From the NCBI GenBank assembly GCA_027365565.1, contig DAHXMI010000010.1, positions 62,001 through 126,000 on the forward strand: DNA of 64,000 bases, given 5' to 3'. The translations under genes were made by a program, and so were the position numbers. Shown here piece after piece: positions 16,077 to 25,178 of this stretch. Position 1 is the first letter of the stretch. Each line of letters begins with the position of its first letter. Origin of the DNA: JAMCYG01 sp027365565 (GTDB lineage: Archaea > Micrarchaeota > Micrarchaeia > Micrarchaeales > Micrarchaeaceae). The notes below the pieces were generated by a model. That model was not told the DNA's origin and searched no databases. It worked only from the letters and a program-made list of their open reading frames with translations.

Positions 16077-16391
16077 TTACGCCGCTACGTCTATCGCGGA
16101 TTCCGCGTAGCCTATGCTTACCAGGGCTGCCTTTGCCTTTTTCTTGTGCTCCCCCTGCAGCTCTATTATGCCTTCGTCGCTCTTGTAGGTGCCGCCAGTG
16201 GCTAGCACCCTCTTTATGCTCTTCGCGGTCTGCTCGAGCTCGCTCGATGGTATTCCTTCGATGACGGTGACGAACTTTCTGAACTTCGCCTTTTTCGTGT
16301 ATATCCTGATCTTAGTTTCGGTTTCCCTTTCTAGGACCTGGCACACGCATATTTCCTTGGGCAATCCGCACTTTGGGCAAATGTCCGCCAT
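16077..16391 (-). CDS. sui1: Translation initiation factor aIF1 (SUI1 family)
   Basis: 104 residues. An N-terminal CPKCGLPKEICVC zinc-like element typical of archaeal aIF1 is followed by the SUI1 core with FRKFVTVIEGI and LATGGTYKSDEGIIELQG. It binds the 30S P-site region and enforces start-codon selection. The ATG directly abuts the L29 stop (no spacer), and L29-aIF1 order is common in archaeal ribosomal operons. Confidence 0.93.
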   Translation of the reverse strand: MADICPKCGLPKEICVCQVLERETETKIRIYTKKAKFRKFVTVIEGIPSSELEQTAKSIKRVLATGGTYKSDEGIIELQGEHKKKAKAALVSIGYAESAIDVAA

Positions 16392-16598
16392 TTACTTAGT
16401 CGCACCCCTTTCATTTAGCACTGTCTTTATCCTGGCGATGGTCCTCCTGATCTCTCTGGCCTTGACTACCTTGCTTGAGACTCCTGTTGAGGCAACCTTG
16501 CTCTTCTCGATCTGCAGCTCCAGAATAAGGTCGTTCATCCTGTTCTTCAGTTCGTTCTCGTTCAGTGCCTTTATTTCCTTGATCTTTATACTAAACAC
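16392..16598 (-). CDS. rpl29: Large ribosomal subunit protein L29 (uL29)
   Basis: 68 residues, a helical hairpin protein near the exit tunnel. Typical features are IKEIKALNENELKNRMNDL and KAREIRRTIARIKTVLNE. There is no in-frame ATG near the N-terminus. GTG 16598 gives a family-like length, and the TATA box near 16625-16640 would place the transcript start only a few bases upstream, so this may be a leaderless GTG start. The GGTG overlapping it would otherwise point to an ATA codon at 16589. Confidence 0.88.
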   Translation of the reverse strand: MFSIKIKEIKALNENELKNRMNDLILELQIEKSKVASTGVSSKVVKAREIRRTIARIKTVLNERGATK

Positions 16599-16795
16599 CT
16601 GTCTGTGTTAATCTGTTTATGCTTCTATATATTAAAGCCTTTTGGGTGCGCGCTGCGATGGATTATGCAATTGTTGCAATCGTCGCGGCTTCATGCATTC
16701 CTCATCGGTTTTCCTCAAATCCTGCGCAGAAAGGTATATAAGAGCTAAGGGGCGAGTATCTAATGCGCGCTTAGCGGCCGTGATGAATGATCAGC
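16599..16795. promoter_or_regulatory. Divergent promoter region between L29 and lonB
   Basis: This 197-base spacer holds TTTAATATATAG (minus-strand TATA for L29, about 16625-16640) and GGTATATAAG (plus-strand TATA for lonB, about 16733-16743). A short inverted repeat TGCAA-TTG-TTGCA lies at 16666-16678 between them and could be an operator. GTGATG at 16780-16785 is the lonB ribosome-binding core. Confidence 0.5.
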
Positions 16796-18733
16796 ATGGC
16801 AAAATTCAAGACGACCAAGGATATAAGCATACCCGACAAGCTTATCGACCAGGTGATCGGGCAGCAAAAGGCAGTGGAGATAATAAAGAAGGCCGCGAGG
16901 CAGGGCAGGAACGTGCTGCTTATAGGCTCACCTGGCACCGGCAAGACGATGATGGCGCAGGCGATGGCCGAGATGCTGCCGGCAGCGGACCTCGAGGACG
17001 TGCTCGTCTACAGGAACCCGAACGACGAGAACATGCCGCTGATAAAGGCAGTAAAGACTTATCCTGAAGGAGACGGCCACGACAAGAAGAACGAGCCAGG
17101 ACAGGGCAGACAGCTGCTTTTGAAAGAGAGGATGAAAGGCAAGACCAACATGAGCATGGGCGGTTCTATAGTAACGCCGATCGTGTTGGCGCTTGTGATA
17201 GTCCTGTTCGCGCTTTCGCTCAGCGGCTTCTTCAGCGGATACGAGATAATCGTACTTGCGGCGCTGATACTCGGAGTGATGATATTCGGTTCCATGGTAC
17301 TGTTCATGGGCGGCCTGACTAAGAGAGGGGGAATGCCAGGGTTCGGGAATTCGATGGATGAGCCGAAGCTCATAGTTGATAACACAGGCATGGCACATGC
17401 ACCTTTCGTAGACGCGACAGGAAGCAAGGCGGGCGCGCTCTTCGGTGATGTGCGACACGATCCGCTGCAGACAGGCGGCCTCGGAACGCCGGCCCATCTC
17501 AGGGTCGAGAGCGGGGCGGTGCACAAGGCCAACAAAGGCGTGCTTTTCATAGACGAGATATCCAGCCTCGACATGAGAGCCCAGCAGGAACTGCTAACAG
17601 CGATGCAGGAAAAGAGGTACCCCATAACTGGACAGAGTGATATGAGCTCTGGGGCGCTTGTGAAGACGGAACCGGTGCCGTGCGACTTCATACTCATCGC
17701 CGCAGGCAACATGCAGGACATACAGAACATGCATCCTGCCCTCAGGTCAAGGATAAGGGGATACGGTTATGAGGTCTATATGGATTCCACCATAGACGAC
17801 AACGCTAAGGACAGGGAGCTGTTCGCGAGATTCGTGGCGCAGGAGGTGAAGAAGGATGGGAAAATCCCCAGCTTCGAGAAGGACGCCGTAGACATGATAA
17901 TTGAGGAAGCCAAGAAGCGCGCAGGAAGGAAAGGAAAGCTGACGCTTATACTGAGGGATCTCGGAGGCCTCGTAAGGGCTGCCGGCGACCTGGCTGTCGA
18001 GCGCGGCAAGAAGATGGTGACCGTAAAGGAGGTGGCTGACGCTAAGGTGCTCGCATCTTCAATAGAGGCGCAGATAGTCGGACAGGAGATAGATTTCAGG
18101 AAGGATTACAAGGTGTTCCACACCCGCGGCTTCAACGTTGGCAAGGTGAACGGCCTGGCAGTCATAGGCTCCGCTTCATCGACCCTGGCGGGAATAGTAA
18201 TACCTATCGTAGCTGAGGTAACGCCGGCTAGCTCCAGATCGGAGGGCAAGTTCATACCTACAGGAAGGCTCGGCAAGATAGCAAACGAGGCTGTGAAGAA
18301 CGTGAGCGCAGTCATAAAGAAGCATATTGGCAAGGACATCTCAAATTATGACATGCACGTGCAGTTCCTTCAGACATATGAGGGAATAGAGGGCGACAGC
18401 GCCAGCATATCGATCGCAGTGAGCATACTTTCTGCAATGGAGAACCTGCCAGTGGACCAGTCGGTCGCGATGACAGGCTCGCTTTCCGTGAGGGGCGAGG
18501 TGCTGCCTGTAGGAGGCGTCAGCGCGAAGGCGGAAGCGGCTATAAACGCAGGCATGAGGAGGCTGATAGTGCCGGCAGGCAACAAAGACGACATATTCCT
18601 CCCGAAGAGCATGCTTAAGAGAATAAAGATAATACCTGTAAAGACATTCGCTGACGTGCTGCATCTGTCGATAAAGCCAAGCAGCAGGCGCGATGCGCTT
18701 ATACGCGGGTTGAGAAAGTATGAAAAAGGCTGA
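16796..18733 (+). CDS. lonB: Membrane-anchored ATP-dependent protease LonB
   Basis: 645 residues, archaeal LonB type. Walker A is GSPGTGKT at 44-51. Two transmembrane helices (about 121-172) are inserted between Walker A and Walker B (VLFIDEI), anchoring the hexamer to the inner membrane face. The protease domain has S535 in EGDSASIS and K578 in GGVSAKAE, 43 residues apart as in other Lon Ser/Lys dyads. ATG 16796 is about 10 bases after GTGATG; ATG 16787 is also in frame but too close. It overlaps top6A by 14 bases. Confidence 0.95.
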   Translation: MAKFKTTKDISIPDKLIDQVIGQQKAVEIIKKAARQGRNVLLIGSPGTGKTMMAQAMAEMLPAADLEDVLVYRNPNDENMPLIKAVKTYPEGDGHDKKNEPGQGRQLLLKERMKGKTNMSMGGSIVTPIVLALVIVLFALSLSGFFSGYEIIVLAALILGVMIFGSMVLFMGGLTKRGGMPGFGNSMDEPKLIVDNTGMAHAPFVDATGSKAGALFGDVRHDPLQTGGLGTPAHLRVESGAVHKANKGVLFIDEISSLDMRAQQELLTAMQEKRYPITGQSDMSSGALVKTEPVPCDFILIAAGNMQDIQNMHPALRSRIRGYGYEVYMDSTIDDNAKDRELFARFVAQEVKKDGKIPSFEKDAVDMIIEEAKKRAGRKGKLTLILRDLGGLVRAAGDLAVERGKKMVTVKEVADAKVLASSIEAQIVGQEIDFRKDYKVFHTRGFNVGKVNGLAVIGSASSTLAGIVIPIVAEVTPASSRSEGKFIPTGRLGKIANEAVKNVSAVIKKHIGKDISNYDMHVQFLQTYEGIEGDSASISIAVSILSAMENLPVDQSVAMTGSLSVRGEVLPVGGVSAKAEAAINAGMRRLIVPAGNKDDIFLPKSMLKRIKIIPVKTFADVLHLSIKPSSRRDALIRGLRKYEKG

Positions 18734-19868
18734 GGCCAAAGGAAAGGCGGCTGCTCCAGCCGGTCCTGAAAAGGAAGACAAAAAAGCCAAGGCGGAGCTG
18801 GAAGGACTAGCCGAAGGAATAGTAAAGTCGATAGGCAGGAAGGAGAACCCTAAGATAGTGACGACCAGCAGGACGAAATCCAATGTGATATTCGACGAGA
18901 AGGAGGGCGTGCTGAAGCTGGGCGACTCGACGGAGGAGAGGACGTTCGTCAATGTCGGCCAGGCTAAGAGGTTCATGCAGACCATAGCCGTTGCCGCCAA
19001 ATGCTACAAGTTTGTTACAGAGAACCTTCATACAAGCATAAGGGGGCTTTTCTACCAGCTCAAGTACTCCCTCGGCGAGGATATAGATGAAAACATATTC
19101 AACGAGCAGGGCGAGTCAAACCCGCTCATAGAGGATCTGGAGGTTGCGCTCGGCGTGAAGAGGGAGGACCTCAACCTCAATGCCACCAGACGAGGCGTCC
19201 TCGCTGGCAACATGAAGGTGATCGACAGCTTCGGCGACGAGCGCCTTGAGATAGACACCGGCAGGATGGGAAGGAGCGGATGGGCGATACCGAGCGACGT
19301 CGATCACGACATAGAGTTCGTAGACGTGAAGGCGAACTACGTGCTGGTGGTCGAGAAGGATGCGGTGTGGCAGAGGCTGAACGAGGATAGGTTCTGGCAG
19401 AATGAGAACTGCATACTGATATCACCGCAGGGGCAGGCGACCAGGGGCACAAGGAGGATAATAAGGAAGCTCTCAGACAAGGGGCTGCCCGTATACGTGT
19501 TCAACGACGGAGATGCATGGGGCTGGTACATATACTGGACGATAAAGACAGGAAGCATAAACCTCGCTTACATAGGCAGCGACATCGCAACGCCTAGCGC
19601 AAGGTTCATCGGCGTGACAATGTCCGATCTGGAGAAGTACGATTTCCTGAAGAAGATGACGATGAAGGCGTCCGAGGTGGACCTGAAGAGGGCGCAGGAG
19701 ATGCTTGGTTATCCCTGGATAAACAAGCACAAGGAATGGGTCGATGAGCTGAAGAAGGTCCTGAAGAGCAAGACGAAGCTTGAGCAGGATACGCTGCAGG
19801 GACCGAGGCTCACGTTCATAGACGACTACATCCGCGAGAAAATAAGGAACAAGGACTATCTTCCATGA
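18720..19868 (+). CDS. top6A: DNA topoisomerase VI subunit A
   Basis: DNA-cleaving subunit of the type IIB topoisomerase, related to Spo11. It is 382 residues. The 5Y-CAP domain has the catalytic Tyr at Y112 (SIRGLFYQLKY). The Toprim metal site has E212 (VEKDAVW) and D263/D265 (FNDGDAWGW). The first ~40 residues are a charged Lys/Ala/Glu extension. The gene overlaps lonB; top6B, usually adjacent, is not in this window. Confidence 0.94.
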   Translation: MKKAEAKGKAAAPAGPEKEDKKAKAELEGLAEGIVKSIGRKENPKIVTTSRTKSNVIFDEKEGVLKLGDSTEERTFVNVGQAKRFMQTIAVAAKCYKFVTENLHTSIRGLFYQLKYSLGEDIDENIFNEQGESNPLIEDLEVALGVKREDLNLNATRRGVLAGNMKVIDSFGDERLEIDTGRMGRSGWAIPSDVDHDIEFVDVKANYVLVVEKDAVWQRLNEDRFWQNENCILISPQGQATRGTRRIIRKLSDKGLPVYVFNDGDAWGWYIYWTIKTGSINLAYIGSDIATPSARFIGVTMSDLEKYDFLKKMTMKASEVDLKRAQEMLGYPWINKHKEWVDELKKVLKSKTKLEQDTLQGPRLTFIDDYIREKIRNKDYLP

Positions 19869-19889
19869 TGCATGAGGCAGTTGTGCGCT

Positions 19890-21203
19890 TCAGATGCGCA
19901 CTACCGGCGACAGATTGAGCTCGAGTGCCGAGAGCGTCCTCTCTGGATTGTCATAGTAGTCGCGCACTACCTCGCTTATGCTCTTTATGTCCTTCTTGCC
20001 CACCTGGTTCAGTTTTTGGAGTATCGCGGCACGCACCTCCTCTTCCGCGAGTATGTCTGCTGGCGGCACGCCCGTCGCCTTTGACAGGCTGTCCCTGTAT
20101 GTTACGCTTGGAAGGATGGACGAGCCGGCCCTTGTCTTGTAGTCGAACTTGTACAGGTCAGAAAGGAGCACCTGCGCCTCTATCCCTGATATCTCGGATA
20201 TTTCTATTACCTTCCTGACAGGTATGCCGTTCTCGTAAACTATACCAGTGTTTATCAGCGCGTCTATGACCGGTATTATGTCCTTCGGAACGTTCATCGG
20301 GGTGTGCTCCAGCCTGTTTATTATGTCCCTGCCTGAAGAGGCGTGTATCGTGCCCATCGATATCTTGCCGATGTTCATCGCAGTGATCATGTCGTTGGCC
20401 TCTTCGCCGCGGACCTCCCCTATTATTATCATGTCGGGCCTCATCCTGAGCGCGTTCTTTACCAGGTCGACCATGGGCATTGACTCGCTCGTCTCGAGCC
20501 TGACGCAGTTCTCCTGTGTCCTCGTGTCGAGCTCGTACGTCTCCTCTATAGTGACAATCCTCTGCTCCGGCCTGAAGAACGAGAACATCGCGTTCAGCAG
20601 CGTGGTCTTGCCTGAGGCAGGCATGCCACCGATGAGGATGTTGGCTGGCCTTACCTTGAAGCCGTCAACGTATAGCCAGAGCCTAGCTGCTATCTGGTAG
20701 TCTATCTCTCCCGCATTGATCAGGTCTATTATGCTCATCGGGTTGCCCTTGAAGTTCCTGATCGTTATGTCGTAACCCAACGGTGATGCTATTATGTTGG
20801 CCCTGCTTCCTGTAGGAAGGTGCACGTCCATTATGCTGCCGCCTGCGCTCTCGTTCGTGGCATAGAGCTTCATCTTGTTTACGAACTTTTCCAGTTCTTC
20901 AGGGTTCTCGAATTTTTCCTCGAGCTTCTTCTGGCCTTCCCTGCTGTCGTACACGAATATGTTCTTCGTGTTGTTTATCATTATGTCTTCTATGTTCTGG
21001 TCGGCGAGCAGTGGTGCTATCTTTCCCATGTCATTCATGTCTTCCAGAATCTCATTTATGTTTTCACTGCTTATCTTCGGGTCTATGTTCTTCGCGGCTG
21101 ATGTTATGAGCTCCTTCCTCTTGACTTCATCGACTATCGTCACGAACTTTCCTCTCAGTTCCTTTGTTATCTTTGCTTCCATTTCAGCGACATAACCATC
21201 CAT
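19890..21203 (-). CDS. Type II/IV secretion-system (PilT/VirB11-like) ATPase
   Basis: 437 residues. An N-terminal helical domain precedes a GspE/VirB11 core: Walker A GGMPASGKTTLL, an Asp-box-like EETYELDT region, Walker B MIIIGEVRGEEA and a His-box-like GTIHASSG. It belongs with motors for archaeal type IV pili, archaella or related systems. The membrane partner (TadC/FlaJ-like) and prepilins are not nearby, so the machine it drives is not determined. It is convergent with top6A 21 bases away. Confidence 0.88.
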   Translation of the reverse strand: MDGYVAEMEAKITKELRGKFVTIVDEVKRKELITSAAKNIDPKISSENINEILEDMNDMGKIAPLLADQNIEDIMINNTKNIFVYDSREGQKKLEEKFENPEELEKFVNKMKLYATNESAGGSIMDVHLPTGSRANIIASPLGYDITIRNFKGNPMSIIDLINAGEIDYQIAARLWLYVDGFKVRPANILIGGMPASGKTTLLNAMFSFFRPEQRIVTIEETYELDTRTQENCVRLETSESMPMVDLVKNALRMRPDMIIIGEVRGEEANDMITAMNIGKISMGTIHASSGRDIINRLEHTPMNVPKDIIPVIDALINTGIVYENGIPVRKVIEISEISGIEAQVLLSDLYKFDYKTRAGSSILPSVTYRDSLSKATGVPPADILAEEEVRAAILQKLNQVGKKDIKSISEVVRDYYDNPERTLSALELNLSPVVRI

Positions 21204-21286
21204 GAAACCACTCGCTTCGCTGTCCGACTCACTATAGAGTAAGAGAAGAGAACTTATAAATCAGCTCTTGTGCTTGTGTGGGCGCG

Positions 21287-22528
21287 CTACTCGGGAAGCA
21301 CAGAGTCGACCACGTACTTTGGAGTGTACCTCAACAGCGCATCGTAGGCCTCCCCTGTGCCGAGGTATATTATTGGTATGCCAGTCGCATGCGCGATCGA
21401 TATCGCTCCCCCTCCTTTTGCGTCGCAGTCCATCTTCGTGAGTATTATTCCATCTATATTGACGTTCTTCTTGAATTCCGCCACCTGATTTTCTATAGCA
21501 TTGCCGGAGGTGCTCTCGCCCACGTATATGGTAAGGTCCGGTTTCGTCACGCGCACCATCTTGGACACCTCCGCGAGCAGGTTCTTGTTCGTCTCCTGCC
21601 TGCCGGCGCTGTCTATAAGCACAACGTCGATCCCGTGCGCAGTGGCGTAGTTTATCGCGTCGAACGCGACGCTTGCAGGATCCGCGCCGTACTTGCTCTT
21701 CACTACTGGCACGCCTATCTTCGCCGCATGGTACTCCGTCTGCTCTATCGCCGCCGCCCTGAAAGTGTCGCTCGCCGAGAGAACAGCAGTCTCGCCCTTC
21801 TTCTTGATGGCGTATGCCACCTTTCCTATAGTAGTGGTCTTTCCCGTACCGTTCGGGCCGAGGAACAGGATTTTTACAGGCTTTGATCCTTCAGCTATCC
21901 GCTTGTCGATGAATGCAAATATGTCGACACCCTCGCCGACGCTGCCGAGCACTTCCATGAGCGATGCCCTGACCTTCTTCACCAGCTCGGCCTCTATATT
22001 CCTAGAGGGTATCTTTTCCCTAAGCTTTTCCTTCAGGTCCTCCGTGAACGCCGTTGCGGTGTTGAATGAGACGTCAGACTGCATCAGCGATGTCATCATG
22101 GTGTCGCTGAACCTCTCTATGTCTGAGTCGCTCAGCCTGACACTGCCTGAGAATGCGCCCTTCAGCTTAGTAATCTTAGATATCTTTACGCCTGGCTGCT
22201 CCTCTTTCTCGCTGACATCTCTATTAGTTGTTGCGGCCGGTTTGTTATCTTCTGTTTCCTTATCATCCGCTGCGGCCTCTTCCTTAGGCACGGCAGGCTG
22301 CTCCATCTCGTTCTTGGCCGGTTCCTGCACATCTTCCCGCTCTTCCAGCTTTTCCTCCTGCTCTTCCTCCTGCGCCTCCTCTGGTGAAGCAACAGTTTCA
22401 GGCTGCGTCTGGTCCTGCAGTTCCAGTTCCGGTTCTGGCCGCTCCGCCTCCTCTTCAGTCTCCTCCTTCTCCCGCTTCACCGCCTGCTTTATCGCATCGG
22501 ACAGCTTCTTCCTTATGCCTTCGAACAT
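21287..22528 (-). CDS. ftsY: Signal recognition particle receptor FtsY
   Basis: 413 residues. An N-terminal ~130-residue acidic, Glu-rich region precedes the NG GTPase. The N-domain helices start near residue 140. Motifs are GPNGTGKTTTIGK (G1), DTFRAAAIEQ, DSAGRQETNKNLL (G3) and ILTKMD (G4). It docks SRP-ribosome complexes at SecY; srp54 and secY are both in this window. It lies 39 bases after prefoldin alpha in the same minus-strand run. Confidence 0.95.
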   Translation of the reverse strand: MFEGIRKKLSDAIKQAVKREKEETEEEAERPEPELELQDQTQPETVASPEEAQEEEQEEKLEEREDVQEPAKNEMEQPAVPKEEAAADDKETEDNKPAATTNRDVSEKEEQPGVKISKITKLKGAFSGSVRLSDSDIERFSDTMMTSLMQSDVSFNTATAFTEDLKEKLREKIPSRNIEAELVKKVRASLMEVLGSVGEGVDIFAFIDKRIAEGSKPVKILFLGPNGTGKTTTIGKVAYAIKKKGETAVLSASDTFRAAAIEQTEYHAAKIGVPVVKSKYGADPASVAFDAINYATAHGIDVVLIDSAGRQETNKNLLAEVSKMVRVTKPDLTIYVGESTSGNAIENQVAEFKKNVNIDGIILTKMDCDAKGGGAISIAHATGIPIIYLGTGEAYDALLRYTPKYVVDSVLPE

Positions 22529-22567
22529 CTTATCCTCTGCTATACAGGTTATGCCCGCCGTCCAGCT

Positions 22568-23011
22568 TCATATGTGCTGGACGAGCTCGTTCAACCTGTA
22601 GGATATGTCGTTTATAGCGTTCTCCGTGTTCCTCTTCGCCTTCGACAGCTTGCCTATCTGCTCTGTGTACCTGACAGCCCTCTTATCCAGCAGGACCTTC
22701 GCGGCCTTGGCACCCATCTTGACCACATACGAGGCACCCACAGGCGCCATGACATCATCGCTGCTGCTCATCTTCCCTATGGCGTAAAGGCCGGAGCCGA
22801 TAGGTATCATTGCATCGCCGCTCTTCAGTTTCGGCATGCTGTCTATTGCCTCCTTCGTGCTCGAGGCGCTCGCGTACGCCATCGTCAGCTCGTCGAGCTG
22901 CTGCGTCAGTATGTAGTACTGGTTCTGGTACATCTGCTGTACGTACCTCAGCTCGTCTATCTCCTTCGATATGTCGAGCCCCTCCTTTGCCACGTTCTCT
23001 TTTCCTGCCAT
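22568..23011 (-). CDS. pfdA: Prefoldin alpha subunit
   Basis: 147 residues: two long coiled-coil helices flanking a beta-hairpin region (DAMIPIGSGLYAIGKM, then DDVMAPVGASYVVKM), the plan of prefoldin alpha. The hexamer holds nascent or unfolded proteins for the thermosome. It sits between aIF6 and FtsY, a common archaeal arrangement. Confidence 0.9.
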   Translation of the reverse strand: MAGKENVAKEGLDISKEIDELRYVQQMYQNQYYILTQQLDELTMAYASASSTKEAIDSMPKLKSGDAMIPIGSGLYAIGKMSSSDDVMAPVGASYVVKMGAKAAKVLLDKRAVRYTEQIGKLSKAKRNTENAINDISYRLNELVQHI

Positions 23012-23082
23012 GATCGCACCGTTCCCGCGCGCTGCTTTACACGCGATAAATAGAATTTGTTATGCGCATTTATTATGGTTGC

Positions 23083-23754
23083 TCATGCGCCTTCGAGAGC
23101 GTTCGTTATCCTTGCCATCTCGTATCCGGTAGTGAGCTCACCGAAGAGCACGGCCTTCGAGTTGGCGAGCACGGAGAGGCCAACGCTGAGAGCGCCGGTG
23201 CTTGCCGTGCTTCTGGCCGGCTGCATGCCTATCAGTTCCTTTACCTTCTCGATCTCTTCCTCGGTGCACCTATTGTTCAGCACCGCGCCATTGTTCGTGA
23301 GTATGTTGTTGGCACCGACTGTCTTGAGCCCGCCTATCTGCATCTTTACGGTCTCGACCCCGAGAACGTCGCCTATCGACTTCGCCTCTTCCGTCGTGTA
23401 GTTAGGATTTATTAGGGCGATCCTGTCGTTCGCCAGCACGTTGTTCCCTAGGGCGTTCAGCCTGCTATGGAGCACCTCGGCCCTTATGTCAAGGCCAGCG
23501 TTCCTTATCGCAGCCCTCTCCTCATCGCTGGCCATCTCCGATATCAGTATGCCGTTAGAATTTGCCCTGCACCATATCCCTAGCATGTCAGATTCGCATA
23601 TCGCCAGCGGAACCGTATCGACCTTCAGCTCTTCGGAGAGCCGCCTGCCCATCTCAGAGTCTATCATAGGGCTAAGGAACAGAAGCTTGTCAGTCAGCGA
23701 GGCAAATGCACCGACGGAGTCGTTTCCCTTTATGTTGTGCTTTTTTATTTCCAT
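23083..23754 (-). CDS. eif6: Translation initiation factor aIF6 (ribosome anti-association factor)
   Basis: 223 residues with the fivefold pseudo-symmetric repeat pattern of eIF6: NSNGILISEM, GNNVLANDRIALINP, GANNILTNNGAVLN and a late SVLANSKAVLFG. It binds the 50S subunit and blocks premature joining. I placed the start at ATG 23754, with GGTG 8 bases upstream. The frame extends to 24015 but that part is an Arg/Ser-rich shadow of the L31e tail. Confidence 0.93.
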   Translation of the reverse strand: MEIKKHNIKGNDSVGAFASLTDKLLFLSPMIDSEMGRRLSEELKVDTVPLAICESDMLGIWCRANSNGILISEMASDEERAAIRNAGLDIRAEVLHSRLNALGNNVLANDRIALINPNYTTEEAKSIGDVLGVETVKMQIGGLKTVGANNILTNNGAVLNNRCTEEEIEKVKELIGMQPARSTASTGALSVGLSVLANSKAVLFGELTTGYEMARITNALEGA

Positions 23755-23776
23755 GTATGCACACCGTCTGGCGTGC

Positions 23777-24223
23777 TCACTTTTTAGGTGCGCCTTCCGT
23801 AGCGGACTTCTGGCCGCTAGAAGCTGGAGCTGCCGGCTTGGGGGCCTTCTGCTTCTTTTGGCCTTCTGCCTTGGCCTGGATCGGCTTCGCCGCTCCCTTC
23901 TCTTTCTCCGCCTGCTTCGGCTTCTGGCCTTGTGCGGGCTTGGGGGATGCAGGCGCTGCGGCCTTCGATGCGTCCTTGAACAGTCCGACCTTTGCCTTGC
24001 CTTCGGATATGTCAACGCTCACCTTGAGGGGCTTCATTGACTTTATGTAGTGCTTGAACATCGCCCTGTTGAGCTCGTCGCTTATGCTGACCTTGGATTC
24101 ATCGGTCTTCGTGTAGTGCGCTATCCTCTCCCTGAGGTAACGCATCGACCTCTTTATCCTCCTTGTGCGCGGCTGCGTCGAGAGGTATTTCCTCAGATTT
24201 ATCGTCATTATCCTTGTTGACAT
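23777..24223 (-). CDS. rpl31e: Large ribosomal subunit protein L31e with a low-complexity C-terminal extension
   Basis: 148 residues. Residues 1-83 are the L31e domain (TINLRKYLSTQPRTRRIKRS, later SISDELNRAMFKHYIKSM). From about residue 84 there is a 65-residue Ala/Lys/Pro/Gln-rich tail that standard L31e (about 85-95 residues) lacks. ATG 24223 follows GGTG by 6 bases. L39e and L31e adjacent is the usual archaeal order. Confidence 0.92.
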   Translation of the reverse strand: MSTRIMTINLRKYLSTQPRTRRIKRSMRYLRERIAHYTKTDESKVSISDELNRAMFKHYIKSMKPLKVSVDISEGKAKVGLFKDASKAAAPASPKPAQGQKPKQAEKEKGAAKPIQAKAEGQKKQKAPKPAAPASSGQKSATEGAPKK

Positions 24224-24256
24224 TTGCTACACCGGTTCTCTTGCTTCGTTTAAATG

Positions 24257-24418
24257 CTACTTCTGCTGGATCCTGAGCTTCCTGCTCCTCCAGGACCTGC
24301 CGAGCTTGTTGCTCGATATCTTCTTGTGGGTCCTGACTACTACCAGTACTGGTATGCGCCTGGACTTCTTCTTCGCCTTCACGAGCATTCTCTTCTTAGC
24401 GTTCGACTTCTTCGACAT
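24257..24418 (-). CDS. rpl39e: Large ribosomal subunit protein L39e
   Basis: A 53-residue, very basic protein beginning MSKKSNAKKRMLVKAKKKSR, with IPVLVVVRTHKK and GRSWRSRKLRI matching L39e, which lines the peptide exit tunnel. ATG 24418 follows GGTG by 7 bases. It sits between the PDCD5-like gene and L31e. Confidence 0.9.
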   Translation of the reverse strand: MSKKSNAKKRMLVKAKKKSRRIPVLVVVRTHKKISSNKLGRSWRSRKLRIQQK

Positions 24419-24433
24419 TATGTCACACCTTCT

Positions 24434-24748
24434 TCATTTCCTCTTGAATTCAATCTTTGTGTCCGGTTTGAATGTCAGTCTTGCAATCAAATCCTTCAGC
24501 TGCGCGTCAGTTACTTTCGATGCGATCCTGTTGCTTTGCGCCAGTGATATTATGACATTGACCAGCTGGTCGTACAGTTCACTGTTCGTCAGTCTTATGT
24601 TCATGACGCGCTCATACGCCGCATCATCGAGAAACTTCCTCAGTATATCCTTTTTTTGCTGCTCCAACTGCTGGTTCTTTATCAGTTCAGCCATTCTTTT
24701 TTTGTATCTCTTCTCCTCTGGATCTTCCTGTCCTTCCTCGGCGCTCAT
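24434..24748 (-). CDS. PDCD5/TFAR19-family protein
   Basis: 104 residues, helical, matching the archaeal DNA-binding PDCD5 homologues: a Lys/Glu/Gln-rich N-terminal helix, QQKKDILRKFLDDAAYERVM, LTNSELYDQLVNVIISLAQS and a basic end. The archaeal role is unclear. It is regularly found between S19e and L39e, as here. Confidence 0.9.
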   Translation of the reverse strand: MSAEEGQEDPEEKRYKKRMAELIKNQQLEQQKKDILRKFLDDAAYERVMNIRLTNSELYDQLVNVIISLAQSNRIASKVTDAQLKDLIARLTFKPDTKIEFKRK

Positions 24749-24758
24749 CGCTCTTCAC

Positions 24759-25169
24759 TTACTTCTTGGACATCTCGGAGCTTATCTTGTCCATGAATGA
24801 CTTGCCCTTCGGGGTTATCACCCTCCCGGTCTTGGTCTTCTTTATGAACCCTTGCTCCTCGAGGGACTGCAGCGCATCCCTTATTATGCTGCCGCCGGCC
24901 TTCATCGTGTGCATGTGGTGCACCACGTGCTGCTTCTTGCTGCCGTACTTCGTCCTGAGCCTCTCTACGCCGACCGGCCCATTCAGGTAGACCTGCCTGA
25001 GTATTGATGCGCTTCGCTCATACCAGAAGTCCGGGCTCTGTGGAATCCTTTCCCTGCTCGGCCCGCTCTTCACGAACAGGACGTATTCCGGCTTCTTCAG
25101 CTTGTCTTTCAGCCTTTCGGCTGCCAATTTGACCAGCTCCTGGCCGTTCACTTCGTATACATTAGACAT
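24759..25169 (-). CDS. rps19e: Small ribosomal subunit protein S19e
   Basis: 136 residues with the S19e winged-helix fold: WYERSASILRQVYLNGPVGV, RLRTKYGSKKQHVVHHMHT and RDALQSLEEQGFIKKTKTG. It is first in the minus-strand run S19e-PDCD5-L39e-L31e-aIF6-prefoldin-FtsY. I chose ATG 25169; GTG 25178 is in frame. A TATA-like element near 25195-25205 would give a very short leader. Confidence 0.93.
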   Translation of the reverse strand: MSNVYEVNGQELVKLAAERLKDKLKKPEYVLFVKSGPSRERIPQSPDFWYERSASILRQVYLNGPVGVERLRTKYGSKKQHVVHHMHTMKAGGSIIRDALQSLEEQGFIKKTKTGRVITPKGKSFMDKISSEMSKK

Positions 25170-25178
25170 AGAATGCAC

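Noticed and set aside
16655..16720. Possible box C/D guide RNA between L29 and lonB
   Set aside because: No convincing C box with paired D box; only a short inverted repeat is visible.
23755..24015. N-terminal extension of aIF6
   Set aside because: Arg/Ser-rich readout of the L31e tail in another frame; ATG 23754 has a GGTG site and gives the family length.
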